In this document: positions 16,888 through 26,698 of the stretch, piece after piece
How positions within the stretch are numbered: the stretch's first letter is position 1
How the letters are laid out: every line of letters starts with the position of its first letter
Origin: DASYKT01 sp035995185
GTDB lineage: Bacteria; Acidobacteriota; Blastocatellia; Pyrinomonadales; Pyrinomonadaceae
Direction: 5' to 3'
Assembly (NCBI GenBank): GCA_035995185.1
Contig: DASYKT010000038.1
Span: 1 to 64,000, forward strand
DNA length: 64,000 nt
The notes under the pieces: model-generated
Database searches by the model: none
What the model saw: the letters and a program-made list of their open reading frames with translations, nothing else
Told to the model about the DNA's origin: nothing
Position numbers and translations under genes: made by a program

Positions 16888-18075
16888 ATGGTAAATACAG
16901 CTAAAAAAAGCATTAAATTAGGTTTAGAAGTTGCTTTAACTAATGCCGCTTCGCTTTTTGGCGATGCTCGAATAGGCCTTATTTGCAACCAGGCTTCGGT
17001 GGATCACCAGTTTCGCCACGCGGCCGACCTATTTTTTGAAGACCCGGACATCAACCTGACGACGCTTTTTGGCCCGCAGCACGGCATTCGCGGCGATGTG
17101 CAGGACAATATGGTCGAAACGGCACACTCGATCGATAAAGCGACGGGCCTTAAGATCTACTCGCTTTACAGCGAGACGCGCATTCCGACCAAAGAGATGC
17201 TGGCTGAGGTCGATGCGCTGGTATTTGACCTGCAGGACGTGGGCTGCCGTATCTATACATTCGTCTACACGATGGCGAATTGCATGATCGCCTGTCAGAG
17301 GTCAGGCAAAAAGATGTTCGTATGCGACCGGCCGAACCCGATCACCGGCAAATATGTCGAGGGAAATATTCTCGAGCCCGGCCATGAATCTTTTGTCGGG
17401 CAATACGCGATCGCGGCGCGGCACGGAATGACCGCGGGCGAGCTGGCGCTGATGTTCAACGACGATTTCGGGATCGGGTGTGAACTCGAGATCATCAAAA
17501 TGGAAGGTTGGAACAGGGAAGACTGGTACGACGAAACGGACGCCCCGTGGGTGCTGCCTTCGCCGAATATGCCGACTGTCGACACTACCGGGGTTTTTCC
17601 GGCGACGGTGGTTTTCGAAGGAACCCAGGTGTCCGAAGGCCGCGGTACGACCAAGCCATTTGAATTGGTCGGGGCGCCTTTTATTTCAGCAAGCGAGTAT
17701 GCGGCGGCGATGAACGCGCTCGATCTGCCGGGGGTTATTTTTCGGGCGGCGGAGTTTTTACCGACCTTTCAAAAACACGCCAACGCCGGCTGCGGCGGGG
17801 TGCAGCTTCACGTTACCGACCGCGAAACTTTTACGCCGGTCCGGACGGGAGTGGTGATGGTCAAAGTGCTCCACGACCTTTACGGCGATAAACTCAAATG
17901 GAAAGAGCCGCCGTATGAATATGTTTATGACCGCAACCCCTTTGATGTTATTTGCGGTACGGATAAAATAAGACGCGTGATCGAAAGTAACGGTTCGCTG
18001 GCGGACCTCGACGGGGTTCTGGAAAACGGTTACGCCGAATTCTTACAGATGAGAGAAAAACATTTGCTGTATTAG
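16888..18075 (+). CDS. NamZ-like exo-beta-N-acetylmuramidase (DUF1343)
   Basis: A 395-residue DUF1343 protein; members such as NamZ release terminal MurNAc from peptidoglycan fragments during wall recycling. I chose the ATG at 16888. Family stretches are RIGLICNQASVDHQF, TLFGPQHGIRGDVQDN, VFDLQDVGCRIYTFVYTM with conserved acidic and aromatic residues, VCDRPNPI, and FPATVVFEGTQVSEGRGT. No signal peptide is seen, so it may act in the cytosol or leave by another route. Flanked by repeat clusters on both sides. Confidence 0.9.
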   Translation: MVNTAKKSIKLGLEVALTNAASLFGDARIGLICNQASVDHQFRHAADLFFEDPDINLTTLFGPQHGIRGDVQDNMVETAHSIDKATGLKIYSLYSETRIPTKEMLAEVDALVFDLQDVGCRIYTFVYTMANCMIACQRSGKKMFVCDRPNPITGKYVEGNILEPGHESFVGQYAIAARHGMTAGELALMFNDDFGIGCELEIIKMEGWNREDWYDETDAPWVLPSPNMPTVDTTGVFPATVVFEGTQVSEGRGTTKPFELVGAPFISASEYAAAMNALDLPGVIFRAAEFLPTFQKHANAGCGGVQLHVTDRETFTPVRTGVVMVKVLHDLYGDKLKWKEPPYEYVYDRNPFDVICGTDKIRRVIESNGSLADLDGVLENGYAEFLQMREKHLLY

Positions 18076-18090
18076 TAATTGATTGATTTT

Positions 18091-18201
18091 GTTTTTTTAG
18101 TGTTATTTCGTGTAGTTTCGTGGTTCCGGTCTTAATGTGTATATTTAGAGAGATTTTAAGAGGTAACCACGAAATCACACCAAACGACACGAAAAAAACA
18201 C
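18091..18201. repeat. family D inverted repeat, copy 1
   Basis: TTTCGTGTAGTTTCGTGG on the left mirrors CCACGAAATCACACCAAACG on the right across about 40 bases. It is a diverged copy of the element at 34331-34424 and 45751-45854. Confidence 0.8.
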
Positions 18202-18250
18202 TAATAAAGCGCGCATTTTATTTTGTAAGGCAATTTTGAAAGGCAATAAT

Positions 18251-18631
18251 ATGCAGGAATTTTGGACGCCGGCCATCATCGGCTGGCTCTTACCGGGCGT
18301 GGGCCACTTCAGGGTCGGGAAATGGAAGCGGGGCCTGGTGATCGGCGGCGCCATTTGGCTGATGTTCATTATCGGGCTACTGAGCGGCGGCGCGACGTAT
18401 CCCGGTATCGATCTGAGCCAGGGACTGCTGCTATATGTCATCCACGTCTTTGCCTGTATCGGCAACGGATTGGGATACCTGATAAATCTGCTGGCTGCGG
18501 CCAATGCGCCCCGCGACGTGGCTTCCTGGTCGACGTTTGAATACGGCGGGAGATTTTTGGAAGTGGCGGGGCTGCTGAATTATCTTGCCGCGATCGACGT
18601 TTTTGACATCGCCTCAAGGAGGAAAGCATGA
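18251..18631 (+). CDS. small membrane protein, DUF6677-like
   Basis: A 126-residue membrane protein. The ATG at 18251 follows GAAAGG. It begins MQEFWTPAIIGWLLPGVGHF, and the WLLPGxGHFxxGKxxRG pattern is typical of small tail-type membrane proteins such as DUF6677. Three or four hydrophobic segments lie at about 7-25, 30-50, 58-80 and 105-120. Function unknown. Its stop overlaps the next small gene (ATGA), and AAGGAGG lies inside its 3' end to serve that gene. Confidence 0.72.
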   Translation: MQEFWTPAIIGWLLPGVGHFRVGKWKRGLVIGGAIWLMFIIGLLSGGATYPGIDLSQGLLLYVIHVFACIGNGLGYLINLLAAANAPRDVASWSTFEYGGRFLEVAGLLNYLAAIDVFDIASRRKA

Positions 18632-18798
18632 AGCATTTTCTCTACCTTATAGGTTTTGCATTTTTTGTGGCGGTCGTATTCGGAGCGTTCTTTGACGGCG
18701 ATACTAAAAAGAAGGTCCTGCACGGCGTTCGTGTGTTTGTGGAATTCACCGGGGTTGCTTTGCTCCTGGCCTGGATCTTTTATTTTCTTCCCTGGTAA
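18628..18798 (+). CDS. 56-residue membrane protein
   Basis: A short gene, ATG at 18628 to TAA at 18798. It overlaps the preceding stop by four bases and has the near-perfect site AAGGAGG at 18616-18622. The product (MKHFLYLIGFAFFVAVVFGA near its N-terminus) has two hydrophobic segments at about 4-21 and 38-55, joined by a basic loop (DGDTKKKVLHGVRV). It is clearly coupled to the DUF6677-like gene. Function unknown. Confidence 0.75.
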   Translation: MKHFLYLIGFAFFVAVVFGAFFDGDTKKKVLHGVRVFVEFTGVALLLAWIFYFLPW

Positions 18799-18902
18799 TG
18801 TAGCGCCAGCGTCCCGCTGGCTGTACGGTGGGCGTCTCGCCCGCCTTTATTTAATGTGAGAGCGGGACGCTCTCACGACAGCCGCCGGGACGGCGGCGCT
18901 AC
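18799..18902. repeat. family B hairpin cluster, copy 1
   Basis: A chain of GC-rich hairpins: TAGCGCCAGCGTCCCGCTGG, GGTGGGCGTCTCGCCCGCC, GAGAGCGGGACGCTCTC and GCCGCCGGGACGGCGGC, ending CGCTAC. The outer ends TAGCGCC and GGCGCTA are inverted. Related clusters are at 22896-22942 and 26494-26605. Confidence 0.88.
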
Positions 18903-18917
18903 CTAAGAAGGACACGC

Positions 18918-19700
18918 GTGGCGCAATACGAAACCGAAGCACTGATATTAAGGAGTTACAGTCTGGCAGACGCCGATAAGATCGCCGTCTTTCTGACCCG
19001 TAGTTTCGGTATCGTCAAAGCAGTGGCCAAGGGCGCAAAAAAACTCAAAAGCCGCTATGGCAGCGCGCTCGAACCTTTCACTTCCGTCGATCTCACTTAC
19101 TTCCTAAAAGATGAACACGAGCTGGCTTCGATCCGCGAGATCGAATTGCGCCGGTCGTTATTCGATACTTCGACACAGCCCGATGTTCTAAAAACACTTT
19201 CCTATTTCGGCAAGCTGCTGATCGAATTTGTGCCGCCCAATGAGGCGAGTGAAAAGATCTACCGGATGGTTTCCGCTTGCCTGGAGGGCATCGCAGAGCA
19301 TCCCGAAGAATTGGACCAGACGACGCTTTATTTTGAAGCGTGGCTGCTGCGGCTGGCGGGATTTCTGCCGGATTGGAGCAAGTGTGTCGAGTGCGGCCGG
19401 AAATTTAACGAGGATGAAATTACCGTGCTGGAAGCGACGTTTCATCTTTCGTGTTTGAACTGCCAGCCTCATCGCCGCGAGCCGCAGGTCACCCCTACGC
19501 AGCGAAAATTAATGATCCTGCTGCAGGCGCTGCCGCCGAATGAATTTGTGCAAAAAACCGTAGATGAGAAAACTGACTGCCGGGAACTTTCGAAAAACCT
19601 GCGCTCGATAATTTCTCATATCCTGGGTAAAGAGATCGAAAATACAAAATATATTTCGCCGGAAGAGCTGATCTCCGGCATTGCAGCCGGAACCAATTAA
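18918..19700 (+). CDS. recO: DNA repair protein RecO
   Basis: A 260-residue RecO that loads RecA with RecF and RecR at gapped DNA. GTG start at 18918 after AAGAAGGACA. The N-terminal OB-fold has YETEALILRSYSLADADKIA and FGIVKAVAKGAKKLKSRYGS. A helical domain follows, and four Cys (CVEC at about 154-157, then CLNC at about 178-181) form the zinc site found in many RecO proteins. Its stop shares one base with the lptFG start. Confidence 0.95.
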   Translation: MAQYETEALILRSYSLADADKIAVFLTRSFGIVKAVAKGAKKLKSRYGSALEPFTSVDLTYFLKDEHELASIREIELRRSLFDTSTQPDVLKTLSYFGKLLIEFVPPNEASEKIYRMVSACLEGIAEHPEELDQTTLYFEAWLLRLAGFLPDWSKCVECGRKFNEDEITVLEATFHLSCLNCQPHRREPQVTPTQRKLMILLQALPPNEFVQKTVDEKTDCRELSKNLRSIISHILGKEIENTKYISPEELISGIAAGTN

Positions 19701-22003
19701 TGTCAAAAGTAAGCCGCTTAATGACCATGTATGTGCTGAAGGCGATCCTGCCTTACCTGCTGTTTTCGTGGCTGCTTTTAACGGTGATACTTTTTGTGCA
19801 GCAGGCGGGAAGGCACGCGGAAATTTTCTTTGGCAACCGGATCCCGCCCAACCTGCTCTGGCAATTGACCTGGGCGCTGCTGCCGAACGTCATTGCCTTT
19901 ACCGCGCCGATGGCGGTGCTGGTCGGCGTCATCATCGGATTATCGCGGCTGCGCAGCGACAGCGAATTAGTATCCATGCGCGCCGCCGGCGTGGGAAGCT
20001 GGCAGATACTGGTGCCGATATTGATAGTCGGTATTTTGATCTGCGCGTTTTCGTTTGCGATAAATCTCAAAGGCATTCCGCTGGCGGCACAGATCGTGCG
20101 CCGGGTAGGCATCCAGGCCGCGCTGGCAAAACTCGAATCACCCATTGAGCCCGGCCAGTTCAATACCGATATAACCGACTACGTTATTTACGTGCGCGCC
20201 GGCGACATGGAAAACGGCCAATGGCGCAATGTTTTTGTCTATAACGAAAACAAGGATAAAACCCAGGCGCGGATCGTGACGGCCGAGGTCGGGCGGTTGG
20301 ATTCATCGGAAGAAAACTCCGAACTGGTTTTGGAAAACGCGCAGGTAACAACCATTCCCGCCGCGAATACGCAGACCGGTTTTGCGCACGAAGAAGTAAA
20401 AAATGTGCGCTTTGCCATACCTACGAAGCGCAAGGAACTGATCGAACGGCTGGCGAAAGTTCAGGAGTTTCCCGAAGAAATGGGGCTCAATGAACTCGCC
20501 GCTTATGCCAAGACAAAAACGGGCAGGGAAAAGGTCGAGGCCGATCTGCTGTGGCAGCGGCGTTTGACCCTTTCGCTGACCCCGCTGCTTTTTGCTTTCC
20601 TGGGCGCCTCGCTTTCGCTGCGGTTTAATCGCGGCGGGCGCGGATGGGGCGCGGCTTTTGCGCTGCTGGTGCTGCTCGGGTATTACCTGATCGCTCTATT
20701 TGGCGAACAGCTTTCGCGCACGGGGTTTATCCCCGCGGCGATCGGCGGGGCCATTCCGATGTTCTGCGCTTTGGCGATCGGCGTCTGGGCGATAAAAGCA
20801 AAACAACGCAAGTCGCTGTTATCGTGGATAGACCTGAGCGCGCTGAAATTTTGGAGCAATGAAGAAAGCGGCGAAAACGGAGGCCGGGCGAAGAGACATA
20901 GCCGGCTTTTTACCAGCTGGCGCAGCGGCATAATGGATTTTGATATCTTTACAAATCTGGTGAAACATTTTGCGCTCACGCTGGGATTTCTGATCATCAT
21001 CTATCTCATCTTTACCGTCTTCGAACTCTGGAAATTTGTCATCGGATTAAATAACGGGATGTCGCTGCTGGGGCAATACCTGGTTTATCTTTTTCCTTAC
21101 GTGCTGCTACAGATAATTCCTTCGACGCTGATGATCGCGATCCTGGCGACATACGTTATCAAATCGCGCAACAGCGAAGTTGTCAGCTGGATCGCGGCCG
21201 GGCAGAGCGTTTTTCGCTTGCTGATTCCGTGCCTGTTTTTGATGCTGGTGGTCGGCTGGCTGACCTGGGAAATTCAGGAACGTATTGTGCCTTTTACCAA
21301 TCGTCAACAGGATTCGCTGCGTTCGCAGATCCGCGGCGGGCTGGCGGCGATGAATAAAGAGGGCCGCTATTGGGTGGCGGGCCGCAACCGCCTGTATAGT
21401 TTTACCAGCACCAGCGACGGGTCTACCGACCGCGCCAAAGACCTGACGGTTTACGAATTCGGTGACAGCGGTCAGGCAAATATTTCCCGCATACTAAAAG
21501 CGCAGCAAGCCTCGCGAAAGGGACAGGAAATATTGCTCGAAGGCCAGGTGCAAAGCCTGACCTGGGCGGGCGATAAAGTAAACGTCGAAACTTTTACGAT
21601 GTCCGAAAGCAACGGATTGGCCGAGGTGGAAAATCCGTTTGAGCAGATCTATTTTAAGCCCACGCATCTCTCCGCCGCGGAAACGCTCGAACGCATCCGC
21701 CAAAGCGATTCGCAGGCCGAACGCCGCAATCTGGAAGTGAACCTGCAGCGCAAATACTCCACGCCGTTTTTGCCGCTGGTGATAATGCTCTTTACCGCGC
21801 CGTTCGCTCTGTCGCTCGGGCGAAAGGGAAGAGTGATCACCGTCGGCCTGGCCATCGGCGTCTGGCTGGTCTTTATGGGCCTGTCTAATACCTTTGAGCA
21901 GCTCGGCATCAGCGGACAACTATCGGCGAAACTCGCGGTCTGGAATCCGTTGATATTGTTTTCGATACTCGGGGCATATTTGCTGTCGAGAGTGAGGACG
22001 TAG
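19700..22003 (+). CDS. fused LptF-LptG lipopolysaccharide export permease
   Basis: A 767-residue fusion of both membrane halves of the LptB2FG transporter, which pulls LPS from the inner membrane. Residues about 1-365 are an LptF/G unit (YVLKAILPYLLFSWLLLTVI, a periplasmic beta-jellyroll with GQFNTDITDYVIYVRAGDME, then three helices). A polar linker at about 366-410 leads to a second full unit (FDIFTNLVKHFALTLGF, VVSWIAAGQSVFRLLIPCLF, the jellyroll, and a C-terminal helix bundle). Each half normally is its own protein of about 360 residues. The start shares a base with recO (TAATG). The ATPase LptB is not in this window. Confidence 0.9.
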   Translation: MSKVSRLMTMYVLKAILPYLLFSWLLLTVILFVQQAGRHAEIFFGNRIPPNLLWQLTWALLPNVIAFTAPMAVLVGVIIGLSRLRSDSELVSMRAAGVGSWQILVPILIVGILICAFSFAINLKGIPLAAQIVRRVGIQAALAKLESPIEPGQFNTDITDYVIYVRAGDMENGQWRNVFVYNENKDKTQARIVTAEVGRLDSSEENSELVLENAQVTTIPAANTQTGFAHEEVKNVRFAIPTKRKELIERLAKVQEFPEEMGLNELAAYAKTKTGREKVEADLLWQRRLTLSLTPLLFAFLGASLSLRFNRGGRGWGAAFALLVLLGYYLIALFGEQLSRTGFIPAAIGGAIPMFCALAIGVWAIKAKQRKSLLSWIDLSALKFWSNEESGENGGRAKRHSRLFTSWRSGIMDFDIFTNLVKHFALTLGFLIIIYLIFTVFELWKFVIGLNNGMSLLGQYLVYLFPYVLLQIIPSTLMIAILATYVIKSRNSEVVSWIAAGQSVFRLLIPCLFLMLVVGWLTWEIQERIVPFTNRQQDSLRSQIRGGLAAMNKEGRYWVAGRNRLYSFTSTSDGSTDRAKDLTVYEFGDSGQANISRILKAQQASRKGQEILLEGQVQSLTWAGDKVNVETFTMSESNGLAEVENPFEQIYFKPTHLSAAETLERIRQSDSQAERRNLEVNLQRKYSTPFLPLVIMLFTAPFALSLGRKGRVITVGLAIGVWLVFMGLSNTFEQLGISGQLSAKLAVWNPLILFSILGAYLLSRVRT

Positions 22004-22229
22004 TCCGGAGAGTCACGAGAGTCTGGAGCGTCCAGAGAGTCACTAGTATGAGGTCAGAACCGGGAGCCGTAGCGACCGGGTCAATCGAACGCTCGGCGTT
22101 CGTGCGAAGAGAGAACCACCCCGTCACGTGAAGCGCATGCCTCCCCTCCTTGATAAGAGGGGAGTTTAAGATCGATTTTTTTTATTAAATTATTTCTGTT
22201 GCGTACGGCAGAAAACGAATATTACGACC

Positions 22230-22353
22230 GGTGAGAGCGTAAGAGTTCACATGCTTTGACGGTTTCTCCAGATATGCTTCTCAGCTCACAAAACCGCAGG
22301 CAAACATACCGTCAAATGCCCTGCAGCCGGCTTGCACGTTTTCTAATCTCACC
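22230..22353. other. possible structured RNA or nested hairpin
   Basis: GGTGAGA (22230-22236) pairs with TCTCACC (22347-22353). Inside, TTTGACGGT (22255-22263) pairs with ACCGTCAAA (22308-22316). The nested layout suggests a folded transcript, but it matches no RNA family that I can recognise by eye, and the strand is unknown. Confidence 0.35.
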
Positions 22354-22612
22354 GCGCCCACATGCAAGAGAAGCAGCGCAGCTAGCTTTCATTTTGTCCG
22401 TCCGTGATGTCCGCTGAAAGCGTGCGCCCACGACTGGTGCCTTCCTATTATTCCCGGACCCGGAAAGGCTGGCCCGGCATGCTCAGAGTCTACTTCCATT
22501 CGAAGTCGAACTCTGACGCACGCAACAGATGATGAAAGTGTAAGACGTTTAGATGCTAATAACGATAACGGATTTTGGTGTTTGTTTTGTTTGGCGAAAT
22601 TTGTGGTTTTAC

Positions 22613-22676
22613 GCCTAGCATTACCTCGGCCAACCGACCACGCTAGCGCTTGTCGGATGGCCTGGTAATGGTAGGC
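22613..22676. repeat. imperfect 25-bp inverted repeat
   Basis: The left arm (22613-22638, GCCTAGCATTACCTCGGCCA onward) and right arm (22652-22676) pair with few mismatches, around a 13-base loop with GCTAGCGC. It lies in the gene-free stretch after lptFG. Confidence 0.8.
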
Positions 22677-22895
22677 AGGCATGTTGGTTTTACGTTACGG
22701 AAAGGCACAGCCTTTTCCGCACATCATTGCGGCTAAGCCGCGAATACCCGATACGCAAGACGAAGCCGGAAACCCGGTCGCTCTCCCACCACCCCGTCAG
22801 CCGAAGCGGCTGCCACCCCTCCTCCGGCAGGAGGGGAGCTTTCTCCCGGTTCTGACCTCATTTCCGACTGAGATCGTATTTGCCAAAACAAAAAA

Positions 22896-22942
22896 AGGTG
22901 GGCGAGACGCCCACCTGACTGCCGGCGAGACGCCAGCGCTAC
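22896..22942. repeat. family B hairpin cluster, copy 2
   Basis: AGGTGGGCGAGACGCCCACC and GCCGGCGAGACGCCAGCGC form hairpins right at the 3' end of ahcY; the adjacent stop codon of ahcY is at 22943. It could serve as an end structure for the ahcY transcript. Confidence 0.82.
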
Positions 22943-24202
<1,260 letters not shown>

Positions 24203-24270
24203 AGCGATTCCTTCTTGTGCCATTTTTAATATAGTCCTTTTTTAATATGGAGCGCGGGCATCCTGCCCGC

Positions 24271-24319
24271 ATCGAACGCTTCGCGTTCGTACCCGGTCGC
24301 TACGGCTCCCGGTTCTGAC
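24271..24319. repeat. family A half element
   Basis: ATCGAACGCTTCGCGTTCGT followed by the arm 24291-24319 (ending GGCTCCCGGTTCTGAC). The other arm is absent. It lies between metK and ahcY. Confidence 0.82.
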
Positions 24320-24325
24320 AAGAAA

Positions 24326-24346
24326 GGCGCCCTTCGTCAGAGCGCC
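24326..24346 (-). terminator. weak hairpin after metK
   Basis: On the minus strand GGCGC pairs with GCGCC across an 11-nt loop, followed by TTTCTT. It is a modest intrinsic terminator candidate directly after the metK stop. Confidence 0.4.
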
Positions 24347-24355
24347 CATTAAAAA

Positions 24356-25510
24356 CTAAGCCCCCGTCTTGGCCTGAACGGCGTTAAGCAGCGCGTCGGC
24401 TTTGTCGGTCTTTTCCCAGCTAAAACCTTCGCGTCCGAAATGTCCGAACTTCGCGGTCGCTTTGAAGATCGGTCTGCGCAGGTCCAAGGTTTCGATAATG
24501 CCTTTGGGGGTCAATTCGAAATGCTCGCGGACGAGTTCGGCCAGGCGGTCTTCTTCCACACGGCCGGTGCCGTGGGTGTCGACCAGAACCGAAACCGGTT
24601 CGGCCACGCCGATCGCATAAGCCAACTGCACGGTGCATTTTTCCGCCAGTCCCGCCGCGACAATATTTTTCGCGATGTAGCGGGTCATGTAGGCAGCCGA
24701 GCGGTCGACCTTGGTCGGATCTTTACCCGAGAAAGCGCCGCCGCCGTGCGGAGCATAGCCGCCGTAGGTATCGACGATGATCTTGCGTCCGGTGACGCCG
24801 GCATCGCCCATCGGGCCGCCGATAACAAAACGTCCGGTCGGGTTGATGTGATATTTGGTTTCGTCATCCAGGTATTCGGCCGGGACGGTCGGGATGATGA
24901 CTTTTTCCTTGATGTCTTTGCGAAGCTGTTCGGTGGTGACCTCGTCGGCGTGCTGGGTCGAAATGACGACCGCGTCAACGCGATAAGGTTTGCCGTCGCG
25001 GTACTCGATAGTGACCTGCGATTTTCCGTCCGGGCGAAGATAATCGAGTTCGCCGCTGCGGCGGGCCTCGGAAAGCTTCTTGGTCAGATTGTGCGCCAAC
25101 TGGATCGGCAGCGGCATTAATTCCGGAGTTTCGTTGCAGGCAAAACCGAACATCAAGCCCTGGTCGCCGGCGCCGCCGGTGTCTACGCCCTGCGCAATGT
25201 CAGGCGATTGCGTGCCGAGCGCATTCATCACGGCACAGGTGTTTGAATCAAACCCATAAAGGGCATTGTTATACCCGATGTCGGCGATGGTGTCGCGAAC
25301 AACCTTCTGAGCGTTGATGTTCGCGGTGGTAGTGATCTCTCCGGCTAAGACAACCAAGCCCGTAGTGATCAAAGTTTCGCAAGCTACACGCGCGGTCGGA
25401 TCTATCTCCAGGATCGCGTCTAATATTGCGTCTGATATCTGATCGGCCATTTTATCGGGATGGCCCTCAGTAACCGATTCAGATGTGAAAAAATATTTAC
25501 CAGTGCTCAA
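24356..25510 (-). CDS. metK: S-adenosylmethionine synthetase
   Basis: Makes SAM from methionine and ATP in the cytosol; a 384-residue protein of normal length. FTSESVTEGHPDKMADQISD is the N-terminal signature with the ATP-binding His and Asp, GAGDQGLMFGFA is the methionine/ATP loop, and GGAFSGKDPTKVDRSAAY is the phosphate-binding signature. It stands upstream of ahcY on the same strand, a sensible pairing of methyl-cycle genes, although a repeat and a weak terminator separate them. I see no SAM riboswitch in the leader. Confidence 0.96.
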   Translation of the reverse strand: MSTGKYFFTSESVTEGHPDKMADQISDAILDAILEIDPTARVACETLITTGLVVLAGEITTTANINAQKVVRDTIADIGYNNALYGFDSNTCAVMNALGTQSPDIAQGVDTGGAGDQGLMFGFACNETPELMPLPIQLAHNLTKKLSEARRSGELDYLRPDGKSQVTIEYRDGKPYRVDAVVISTQHADEVTTEQLRKDIKEKVIIPTVPAEYLDDETKYHINPTGRFVIGGPMGDAGVTGRKIIVDTYGGYAPHGGGAFSGKDPTKVDRSAAYMTRYIAKNIVAAGLAEKCTVQLAYAIGVAEPVSVLVDTHGTGRVEEDRLAELVREHFELTPKGIIETLDLRRPIFKATAKFGHFGREGFSWEKTDKADALLNAVQAKTGA

Positions 25511-25657
25511 TGTATAAACTCCTTAATAGTGTAGTGGTATAGTTTTGCTAAGTTGTCTGGTAGCAAAACGAAAATATTAGCAATTTGAGGGCAGGGTGTC
25601 AAAGCACAAAAGGCAGATTTTACGGGCATTTCGTTATGTATAGAGCGGTGAGAATCA

Positions 25658-25733
25658 GGCGGAAACGCGACAGTTATGGAGCGTGTAAATTATTCGTTTG
25701 AAGAACACGCTCCATAACTGTCGCGTTTCCGCC
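25658..25733. repeat. family E perfect inverted repeat, copy 1
   Basis: Perfect 29-bp arms (25658-25686, beginning GGCGGAAACGCGACAGTTAT, and 25705-25733) around an 18-base loop. A degenerate family A trace (ACCCGGTCGTTACGGCT) follows at 25737. It fills the 353-base gap between the divergent metK and msrB genes. Confidence 0.92.
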
Positions 25734-25863
25734 TAAACCCGGTCGTTACGGCTATCTCTATTTCACGAAATTGCATCATAAACCTTATGATCTATTTGTA
25801 AGCAGTTGGAATAAGTGCAACCAAAATAGGCTGCCGGGCGAAAACAATGTCCAGGAGGTTGTT

Positions 25864-26439
25864 ATGAATAAAATTTTTACGACGTTAGCAATTATTTTCG
25901 TGTTTTCGCTGGTAATAGGCTGTACCAGCTCGACACCGTCAAAGGCGGCCAAAGGGCCTGAGAATGTTCAAAGTGCCGCTCCGACGGCGGATGCGACGCC
26001 TAAAATGGCCGCTGATGCGGCTAATGACGAGGTTTTTGACGGAAAACAGATCGTTAAGACCAATGAAGAGTGGAAAAAGATCCTGACGGCAGATCAGTAT
26101 CACACGCTTCGCGAAGCCGGGACCGATGCCCCGGATGACGATTTCGGCTATACCAGCAATCACGAGGACGGCTATTACCACTGCGCCGCGTGCCATCTAA
26201 AGGTCTTTAGCTCAAAGCATAAGTTCGAATCGGGCACCGGTTGGCCAAGTTTCTACCAGCCGGTGAACAAGAAAAATGTATTGGAATTGACTGACAAAAC
26301 CTTGGGAATGGAACGCACTGAGGTTTTATGCGCCCGCTGCCGCGGCCATTTAGGGCACGTTTTTGACGACGGCCCCGCACCCACAGGACTAAGGTATTGC
26401 TTGAACTCTACCGCGCTAAAATTTGAGAAAACCAACTAG
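25864..26439 (+). CDS. lipoprotein methionine-R-sulfoxide reductase MsrB
   Basis: Repairs oxidised methionine (R form). The ATG at 25864 follows CCAGGAGG. The N-terminus MNKIFTTLAIIFVFSLVIGC is a lipoprotein signal with Cys20, so this copy acts in the envelope and not in the cytosol. A low-complexity Ala/Pro/Thr linker leads to the MsrB domain at about 65-190. The zinc Cys pairs are CAAC and CARC, GTGWPSF is conserved, and the catalytic Cys is in RYCLNS. It sits alone between repeats, with a small terminator after it. Confidence 0.92.
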   Translation: MNKIFTTLAIIFVFSLVIGCTSSTPSKAAKGPENVQSAAPTADATPKMAADAANDEVFDGKQIVKTNEEWKKILTADQYHTLREAGTDAPDDDFGYTSNHEDGYYHCAACHLKVFSSKHKFESGTGWPSFYQPVNKKNVLELTDKTLGMERTEVLCARCRGHLGHVFDDGPAPTGLRYCLNSTALKFEKTN

Positions 26440-26463
26440 TTAATTACTTACTATAGATAGAGA

Positions 26464-26491
26464 AGCCCTGTACTGGACGGGGCTCTATTTT
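26464..26491 (+). terminator. terminator candidate after msrB
   Basis: AGCCC (26464-26468) pairs with GGGCT (26480-26484), followed by CTATTTTG. The stem is short, so it is only moderately convincing. Confidence 0.45.
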
Positions 26492-26493
26492 GT

Positions 26494-26605
26494 AACGCCG
26501 CCGTCTCGGCGGCTGTCGTGAGAGCGTCCCGCTCTCACTTTATATCCTTTATATCAAAGGTGGGCGAGACGCCCACCAGACAGCCAGCGAGACGCTGGCG
26601 CTACA
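26494..26605. repeat. family B hairpin cluster, copy 3
   Basis: A chain of hairpins: AACGCCGCCGTCTCGGCGGC, GAGAGCGTCCCGCTCTC, GGTGGGCGAGACGCCCACC and CAGCGAGACGCTGGCGCTAC. It is close to the mirror image of the cluster at 18799-18902. Confidence 0.88.
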
Positions 26606-26698
26606 TTTAAACCCACACAAAAAAGCAGCAAATATGTGAAACTTTTCACTACCGGAATTCGCTTATATAGATAGGGGATTTGATTTCCTCTTTTTTAT

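Larger units (their letters stand above)
22050..22860. repeat. gene-free composite bounded by inverted family A arms
   Basis: The left arm at 22053-22081 (GTCAGAACCGGGAGCCG) and a right arm ending CTCCCGGTTCTGACCTCAT at 22843-22861 are inverted. The right arm is split: ACCCGGTCGCT at 22772-22782 is separated from CTCCCGGTTCTGAC by a CCCCGTCAGCCGAAGCGGCT repeat ending GGAGGGGAGCTTT. A relative of that inserted repeat lies at 22117-22155, next to the left arm. I find no convincing gene in 22004-22942. Confidence 0.7.

Noticed and set aside
22190..22640. tmRNA, RNase P RNA or signal recognition particle RNA in the gene-free stretch
   Set aside because: I looked on both strands for the conserved RNase P GAGGAAAGTCCG, the tmRNA T-arm and CCA end, and the SRP GGAAGGAAGCAG; none is present.
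25511..25863. SAM riboswitch before metK
   Set aside because: The leader holds a perfect family E inverted repeat and no SAM aptamer core that I can recognise.
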